This document shows positions 14,835 through 19,107 of a stretch of 19,107 nucleotides of DNA, piece by piece. Source of the DNA: CAWGCE01 sp964480915 (lineage in GTDB: Bacteria; Planctomycetota; Planctomycetia; Pirellulales; Pirellulaceae). Positions within the stretch are counted from its first letter, which is position 1. Each line of letters begins with the position of its first letter. The translations under genes were made by a program, and so were the position numbers. The stretch lies in assembly GCA_964480915.1 (NCBI GenBank), contig CAYZRS010000086.1, positions 1-19,107 on the forward strand, given 5' to 3'. The notes under the pieces were generated by a model. The model did no database searches. It was not told the origin of the DNA and worked only from the letters and a program-made list of their open reading frames with translations.

Positions 14835-15884
14835 TCAGGGCTCCATCTTTCGCGTCCATCGCGGTGCCAAAATCGCCACACCCAAATGTTGTACGAATGT
14901 GTACATGATGATGGCCAGGTGCAGTGTGACATCGGTCGGAAGGGCGACGGTCGCCAACACAAGCGCGAGACCAGTATTGCTCATGCAGGTGCCCAAGACG
15001 GTTGAAATCCGTTTTGGGCTGCCTGCATTAAGCCGGGATGTTGACCACATCGTTATCGTTGCCAAAGTGATGAAAAGAACGATGCAGCCGACAAACAGTC
15101 CCAGCACGAATGTGGCGTCAGTTACGACGCGCAATTGAGGCAGGCTGGAAGAGGCGTTCGCGTAGTTCAGCAGAAGCAAGGCGATCGGCGCGGCCGGTCG
15201 CTCGAGCCGCTGAATCTGACTGCCAATCGCAGGAGCCCAACTGCAAAGCGTCATTCCCAGGAGCATGGGCCCAAGAATCCAGGCCAGCACGAAATCCAAT
15301 TCGCAAGCGGCCAAGATGTCAGCGACCACGACGGCGATTTCCGCCGGTGCCAAGGCAGCACCGATTCGTAAAAGTAGTGGAGCGGTCAGGGTGGTCGCCA
15401 GCGTCGTTCCGGCAATCATCGCCAAGCATACCGATTGGCTGGAGCCGATATGCAAACACCAGCCGGACGATGAAGCTGCGGACGGCATGGCCAACAACAG
15501 TAAGAACCCGGCTGCGCCGATCGACCACTGGCTCGGAACGACCGGTATCGACAGTGCTATGGCGCAGAAGAGAGTTCCACGGATCAATAGACTCAGTCCG
15601 ATCCATTTTCCGTGTTGGAGCAGGTCGCCAACGCGCGCCCAGGGTGTCGAAAGTCCCAACGCGAATAGCAGCATGCCCAATAATATGTGCACTGGTGTGG
15701 CTTCCAAGCCAGCAGCCAAAGGTGCTCGAAACCAGCGACCGGGCTCCGGGACGAACGTTGCCAAGACATAGGTGCCTGCAAGTAGCGGAAGCAAGTAGCG
15801 TTTGCTGCGACTCGGCGGGCGGACTTGGCTGATCGTCGAAGCGTCTGGAGGCACGTGGGGCAAGGTTGGCTCGATTGTTTTCAA
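14835..15884 (-). CDS. BASS/SBF-family membrane transporter
   Basis: A 349-aa protein with about 9-10 membrane spans, similar in size to bile acid:sodium symporter (BASS/SBF) family members. Family-like features are LLGMLLFALGLSTPWARVGDLL near the start, an Asn/Ser-rich broken helix with LLLLNYANASSSLPQL, and CMSNTGLALVLATV near the end, which corresponds to the second crossing helix with conserved polar residues. Such transporters move organic anions, keto acids or vitamin precursors with sodium. The start is a TTG at 15884 with no visible ribosome binding site; a GTG at 15854 is an alternative because the first 29 residues are hydrophilic. It is divergent from the Gly-rich secreted gene and convergent with the TPR gene. 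The substrate cannot be given. Confidence 0.75.
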   Translation of the reverse strand: MKTIEPTLPHVPPDASTISQVRPPSRSKRYLLPLLAGTYVLATFVPEPGRWFRAPLAAGLEATPVHILLGMLLFALGLSTPWARVGDLLQHGKWIGLSLLIRGTLFCAIALSIPVVPSQWSIGAAGFLLLLAMPSAASSSGWCLHIGSSQSVCLAMIAGTTLATTLTAPLLLRIGAALAPAEIAVVVADILAACELDFVLAWILGPMLLGMTLCSWAPAIGSQIQRLERPAAPIALLLLNYANASSSLPQLRVVTDATFVLGLFVGCIVLFITLATITMWSTSRLNAGSPKRISTVLGTCMSNTGLALVLATVALPTDVTLHLAIIMYTFVQHLGVAILAPRWTRKMEP

Positions 15885-16170
15885 GACGCGAATCAGGAAT
15901 CAGCAGAAAGGCGCTGAGATTGCTCGCAGCGACGACGCTCCGCTAACTCTCTCAGCGAGAGCTCTTGCCACGCGGGGACATGCAAAAACGCAGTTTTTTG
16001 GAAATGGTCAAAAATCGCCCGTTTTCGGGCCGTTTGCCGGCGATTTGGTTCTCTGGCAACTTTCTTTCAGATTGAACGTCCCCTCAGAGGTGTGGCTTTC
16101 GCACTGGTTATTAACGGCAGGCGACACACGCCGCCCAACAAAAAATAACCCCCTGGTTTGGAGAAACGTC
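15885..16170. other. Divergent control region with two hairpins
   Basis: No gene is supported; an open frame runs through from the right-hand gene but the ribosome site and signal peptide place the true start at 16171. Two hairpins stand out: AAAAAC-GCA-GTTTTT at 15984-15998 and GCCCG-TTTT-CGGGC at 16017-16030. Read on the - strand the second is followed by GATTTTT, so it looks like a weak terminator in the leader of the leftward transporter gene. No strong promoter boxes were found. Confidence 0.35.
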
Positions 16171-16653
16171 ATGTCGAAAGTCACCCTCAAGCAAACGATG
16201 ATGTCACTTGTTCTTGTCGCGCTTCCCACGGTCGTCATGGCTCAATGGGCCGACACGGGAGTTGAAGTTGGACCCGGCTCGGCTGGTGCGACCGCTGGAG
16301 CGGACGGCGAATGGACGTTGGTCGATACGAACAGCCGAGTCAACGGTGGTTCAAGTTTTGGTCGCGGTCTTGCGATTGGAGCCGGACCGGATGGCATTTC
16401 TTTTTCACACAGCATCGGTGCGAACGCCGGCGGCGTGGGCGTTGGACACAATTTCAACATGACGATTGGTCGTGATGGAACGCATGTCAGCGGTGGTCAC
16501 GTTGTTTCTCAAGGTGGCGACTCAACCGTCATCGCCGGTGGTGGAAGTGGAAACTATGGCGGTGGCATTGAGGGTGGAAGTACGGTTGGCGGCTTCGGCT
16601 GGAACACGAACGCTCACTCTCACAGCAACACACGTCGCTTCCGACGATGGTAA
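16171..16653 (+). CDS. Small secreted glycine-rich protein
   Basis: A 160-aa protein with a classic signal peptide, cut predicted after VMA at residue 24. The mature part has roughly one glycine in five, is poor in Lys, and repeats short units such as GADGEW, GPDGISFSHS and GRDGTHVSGG, ending in a basic tail (TRRFRRW). ATG 16171 is set by GGAG at 16160-16163, 7 nt upstream. There is no catalytic motif or cysteine. The glycine-rich turn-and-strand pattern suggests a structural or matrix protein that forms beta-rich repeats, but no known family is recognised. It is the first of three consecutive secreted genes and is followed by a strong hairpin without a T-run. Confidence 0.8.
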   Translation: MSKVTLKQTMMSLVLVALPTVVMAQWADTGVEVGPGSAGATAGADGEWTLVDTNSRVNGGSSFGRGLAIGAGPDGISFSHSIGANAGGVGVGHNFNMTIGRDGTHVSGGHVVSQGGDSTVIAGGGSGNYGGGIEGGSTVGGFGWNTNAHSHSNTRRFRRW

Positions 16654-16666
16654 GCATCCCTCCCGG

Positions 16667-16692
16667 CGAGGCGGTTCCGCGTAACCGCCTCG
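16667..16692 (+). other. Strong 10-bp hairpin between secreted-protein genes
   Basis: CGAGGCGGTT (16667-16676) and AACCGCCTCG (16683-16692) pair perfectly around a CCGCGT loop, 13 nt after the stop of the Gly-rich gene. No T-run follows, so it is not a standard terminator. It may block 3' exonucleases, cause partial termination, or bind a protein, giving different expression of the genes before and after it. Confidence 0.6.
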
Positions 16693-16764
16693 TCCTCTCC
16701 TCGTCAAAAGACGTTGGAAACGTGCCTAAGCCTCCCCCCCTCAAGAAAATCAAGGAATGTAACC

Positions 16765-17292
16765 ATGACACGCACACTCACCACGGCCGTATTGGCTGCC
16801 GTTCTGTTGACGAACAACCTGATGGCCCAAGACGTTCGCCCTCATTCACTCGAAGCCGATCCAATCGCCAGTGCAACCGAACGCATCATGAACCGCTTCT
16901 TCCCGGCACGGGAGCAAGCACGCACGGTCGACGAGTTGCAGGTGGAAGATGAGTCCGAGCCGTTACCATGGTGGGGCGTTCCGATGCTGGACGTGCCGAG
17001 CTTCTATGGAGCGACGCGCAGCATGCCGTCTCGACTGGCCCAGTCGGGCAGTTGGTTGAGCACCGCTCGCTCGATGTCGGCCATGTCACGACTGCAACCG
17101 CCAAGAGAGAACGCACCGGCCGCTTTCTCTTCAGCCGTCGCAAATGGAAACTACGCGATTGAAGCGGTCGTGCCGACCGAACGAGGATTCGAGAAGGTCC
17201 GATTGAACGGCAGTCGCCTGGAAATCGAACGACAATTCGACGCATTGCCCGTCGAGATTCGTGATTCGATCGGCCCCAATCTGGGACTGTAA
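16765..17292 (+). CDS. Small secreted protein of unknown function
   Basis: A 175-aa protein with a signal peptide, predicted cut after LMA at residue 21. ATG 16765 is favoured because AAGGA (16752-16756) lies 8 nt upstream and because the signal peptide begins here; the in-frame start at 16714 would put 17 residues before it. The mature part has an acidic section with PLPWWGVPML (about residues 68-77), a Ser/Arg/Met-rich middle, and a compact C-terminal unit (about 125-175): NGNYAIEAVVPT, a turn, KVRLNGSRLEIERQFDALPVEIRD. That unit looks like a beta-hairpin plus helix, perhaps a ligand- or peptide-binding module. Not glycine-rich like its neighbours. Its own terminator follows the stop by about 33 nt. 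Family not recognised. Confidence 0.78.
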   Translation: MTRTLTTAVLAAVLLTNNLMAQDVRPHSLEADPIASATERIMNRFFPAREQARTVDELQVEDESEPLPWWGVPMLDVPSFYGATRSMPSRLAQSGSWLSTARSMSAMSRLQPPRENAPAAFSSAVANGNYAIEAVVPTERGFEKVRLNGSRLEIERQFDALPVEIRDSIGPNLGL

Positions 17293-17325
17293 CATCAGGC
17301 CAGTCAGACCGAAGTCAACCAAGAA

Positions 17326-17352
17326 AGCCTCTCCTCACGGAGGGGCTTTTTT
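17326..17352 (+). terminator. Rho-independent terminator
   Basis: A 9-bp stem AGCCTCTCC/GGAGGGGCT (17326-17334 with 17339-17347, one G-T pair), a TCAC loop and a run of six T (17347-17352). It ends the transcript of the 175-aa secreted protein. Confidence 0.9.
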
Positions 17353-17493
17353 CGTAGTCCGTCGGCAGCCAGATGGAGGAAAATGTTTTTCGGAATTGGC
17401 GTCCCCGGGAGGGCTCGGCTGCCGCAGTGGTCATTAGTCAAGCAAGCCATTTGCTTTCCCCATCATTTTCAAACTTTCCCCAGGAGTCCTCCG

Positions 17494-18174
17494 ATGTCCC
17501 GCCTCACTCAGCTCGCCACACTCGCACTCATCACCTTGACGACCACCGTCGCCCAAGCACAAGTCGTCGCCAGAAGTTATTCGACTGGCGGAACGGCACG
17601 GGCCACCGCCAATGGCCGCGGCAACGTCAGCCTGCAAGCAAACGCTGCCGCCAGTGGCGGTGGGTATGCGGAAGCCAACATGAATGGTTCCGGTCGATTT
17701 GGCGGACAGGCGACCGGATCTTCGACTGCCATCACCAACGGTGGTATCGCCATTAGCCATGGTGAATCGCACGCTCGCGGTTGGAACGCTCGGTCGAACT
17801 CGGACACGTTTGCCGCATCGAATTACGGCGTCGCAGTTGCCAATGGTGGATCATACGCTCGCGGAAATGCGTTTGCCGATAGTGTCAGTGGTGCCGTTGC
17901 CAACGGTGGCGTGGCTATCTCTGACAGTCAAGCCATGGCCCAGGGCGGCTTCGGCGGCTACGGCCAGTCGACCAGTACGGCCATCACGACGGTCAACGGT
18001 GGCTTTGGAAGTAGCACAAGTGTTGCCGATGCCAACGGTTTCTTTGGCGGAACGGCCATCAGCAACGGCGAAGCGATCACGATCGGGCCGGGCAACTCGG
18101 GCGCTGTGGCCGGCAGCGAAGCGTGGTTCGGTGGCGTCAGTGTGTCGGATGCCGTTCACTACGTTGGTCCGTAG
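17494..18174 (+). CDS. Secreted Ala/Gly/Ser/Asn-rich repeat protein
   Basis: A 226-aa protein with a signal peptide cut predicted after AQA at residue 22. ATG 17494 is set by AGGAG (17482-17486), 7 nt upstream; an in-frame ATG at 17383 would add 37 residues and bury the signal peptide, so it is rejected. The mature protein is almost all Gly, Ala, Ser, Asn, Thr and Val with no cysteine. A degenerate unit recurs: AITNGGIAISHGESHARG (79-96), VAVANGGSYARGNAFAD (113-129), GAVANGGVAISDSQAMAQGG (133-152), TTVNGGFGSSTS (165-176), GGTAISNGEAITIG (185-198). Alternating small residues and NGG turns suggest a beta-solenoid or fibre-like fold on the cell surface. It has its own promoter space and terminator. 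No family recognised. Confidence 0.8.
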   Translation: MSRLTQLATLALITLTTTVAQAQVVARSYSTGGTARATANGRGNVSLQANAAASGGGYAEANMNGSGRFGGQATGSSTAITNGGIAISHGESHARGWNARSNSDTFAASNYGVAVANGGSYARGNAFADSVSGAVANGGVAISDSQAMAQGGFGGYGQSTSTAITTVNGGFGSSTSVADANGFFGGTAISNGEAITIGPGNSGAVAGSEAWFGGVSVSDAVHYVGP

Positions 18175-18200
18175 CTTGCAGTGACCATGACGAGTATCGA

Positions 18201-18229
18201 GCCCTACCAGAAATTCTGGTAGGGCTTTT
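18201..18229 (+). terminator. Rho-independent terminator of the repeat protein
   Basis: A 12-bp perfect inverted repeat, GCCCTACCAGAA (18201-18212) and TTCTGGTAGGGC (18214-18225), with four T after it. In practice the loop will open to AAATT or so. It lies 27 nt after the stop. Confidence 0.88.
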
Positions 18230-18341
18230 CTAGTTGGTATCAGCCATCGTCGTGCACTTTGTGATATGGTCGAGTCAGTCATCGGTCTCATGGACACCCG
18301 TGACGGAGAACTTTATCAAACCTTGAAGCGACGGAGCCGAT

Positions 18342-19040
18342 TTGAGCAACCCAAAATTCGAAATCCTTGCGTATGAGCCAACCGAACTTGGTCTCTTGTG
18401 TCTTCGCCGCAGAGAACTCCTCTGCGAGCCAGGCACATCCGTGACCGAAGTCACGCTTGATCACGAGTTCTTGATGAGCAGCTACCTCACGGCGTCTGAG
18501 AAAGCGCTTGCGAATATCGCTTTGGAGATGCATCTTGGCTCAGATTTAGAGGTGTTGGTCGGCGGGCTGGGACTCGGCTACACGGCACACGCCGCGCTCG
18601 GATCGCCGCGAGTCGCCCACTGCGACGTGGTCGAGTTCTTGCCGCAGGTTATCGACTGGCTGAGAACGGGGCTCGTTCCCCTGTCGGAAGAACTCAACCG
18701 CGAACCTCGTTTGCATGTCATCCACGCTGATGTCTACAAGCGCCTGACGAACAGGCCGGAAAAGCAATATGACCTGATCCTCATCGACGTCGATCACTCG
18801 CCCGCCGAGAATTTGGGTGCTGCCAACGGGTATTTCTATACCGCGTCCGGTTTAGAGGCCGCGAAAAAACACCTCACGATCGGCGGCATGCTGGGCGTCT
18901 GGTCTTACGCTCCAGATTCTCCCTTCGCTGACGCACTACGCGAGGTGTTCGACGAGGTGCGGGTGGAACCGATTACCGTGTTGAATAACTTGATTGATGT
19001 CGAGCAGACCGATTGGCTGTTTTTTGCTCGTGACCGGTGA
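18342..19040 (+). CDS. Spermidine-synthase-like SAM-fold protein
   Basis: A 232-aa protein with a short N-terminal beta part (about 1-60) and a Rossmann-like methyltransferase fold. Glycine motif I reads VLVGGLGLGY (71-80), then the acidic strand end CDVVEFLPQVIDWL (94-107), HADVYKRL (128-135), and YDLILIDVDHSP (143-154). This order matches the spermidine synthase superfamily (PF01564-like), but motif I is not GGGDGG and the usual DSTDP is replaced by DVDHSP, so aminopropyl transfer is uncertain; a methyltransferase-like or binding-only role is equally possible. The start is TTG 18342, with GGAG 5 nt upstream and no in-frame ATG before residue 45. A 28-codon open frame (18290-18376) overlaps the start. 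It precedes a 7-bp tandem repeat directly. Confidence 0.78.
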   Translation: MSNPKFEILAYEPTELGLLCLRRRELLCEPGTSVTEVTLDHEFLMSSYLTASEKALANIALEMHLGSDLEVLVGGLGLGYTAHAALGSPRVAHCDVVEFLPQVIDWLRTGLVPLSEELNREPRLHVIHADVYKRLTNRPEKQYDLILIDVDHSPAENLGAANGYFYTASGLEAAKKHLTIGGMLGVWSYAPDSPFADALREVFDEVRVEPITVLNNLIDVEQTDWLFFARDR

Positions 19041-19107
19041 GTGAGATCTGAAATCTGAGATTTGAGATTTGAGATTTGAGATTTGAGATTTGAGATTTGA
19101 GATTTGA
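19041..19107. repeat. 7-bp tandem repeat (TTGAGAT)n, cut by window end
   Basis: It begins immediately after the stop codon: three diverged units (GTGAGAT, CTGAAAT, CTGAGAT), then six exact TTGAGAT copies at 19062-19103 and a partial one to the end. Units are 7 bp, so copy changes would shift any reading frame. It is intergenic as far as can be seen and continues outside the window. Confidence 0.95.

Noticed and set aside
15802..16170. N-terminal extension of the Gly-rich protein to a 283-aa frame
   Set aside because: The ribosome site at 16160-16163 and a clear signal peptide place the start at 16171; the extension overlaps the opposite-strand transporter gene.
17383..17493. Earlier ATG for the repeat protein
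   Set aside because: It would put 37 residues in front of the signal peptide, and its GGAGG lies only 3 nt from the ATG; 17494 has a well-spaced AGGAG.

Overview
The window looks like chromosomal DNA of a planctomycete, probably of the Pirellulales type. The argument rests on a combination of traits: a PEP-CTERM secreted protein; an ECF-type sigma factor followed directly by a large membrane serine/threonine kinase with a DWG instead of DFG motif; a membrane-anchored protein with prenyltransferase/squalene-oxidase-like repeats; many small secreted proteins of unknown role; and sparse Shine-Dalgarno use with several likely TTG/GTG or reassigned starts. No rRNA, tRNA, CRISPR array, insertion sequence or phage gene was seen.

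Left part (1-8218), all on the + strand: a PEP-CTERM protein with its own terminator; an atypical MFS transporter; a 99-aa orphan with a HicB-like look; a TetA-like MFS transporter whose leader is enclosed by a perfect 9-bp inverted repeat; a one-TM protein with an alpha/alpha-toroid-like repeat domain carrying an unusual insertion; and a third MFS transporter. Three different MFS proteins in about 6.5 kb is a notable concentration of transport genes, but no common substrate can be read from the sequence.

Middle (8312-13966): a - strand gene for a bifunctional arginine-to-proline enzyme of the cyanobacterial AgrE/ArgZ type (arginine dihydrolase fused to an ornithine cyclodeaminase of the LOR/SDH family), then a roughly 600-bp gap, then a sigma factor/kinase pair. 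The kinase has its catalytic domain inside the cell, one membrane span and a C-terminal Cache-like sensor outside, so the pair is a plausible signal-to-transcription module.

Right part (14274-19107): a small secreted TPR protein, a - strand BASS/SBF-type transporter, then three consecutive small secreted proteins of unknown function (a Gly-rich one, an acidic/basic one, and an Ala/Gly/Asn/Ser-rich repeat protein) separated by hairpins and terminators. A spermidine-synthase-like methyltransferase-fold protein follows, and the window ends inside a 7-bp tandem repeat. The three-gene secreted cluster is the best candidate for an undescribed cell-surface system; its function cannot be inferred from sequence alone.
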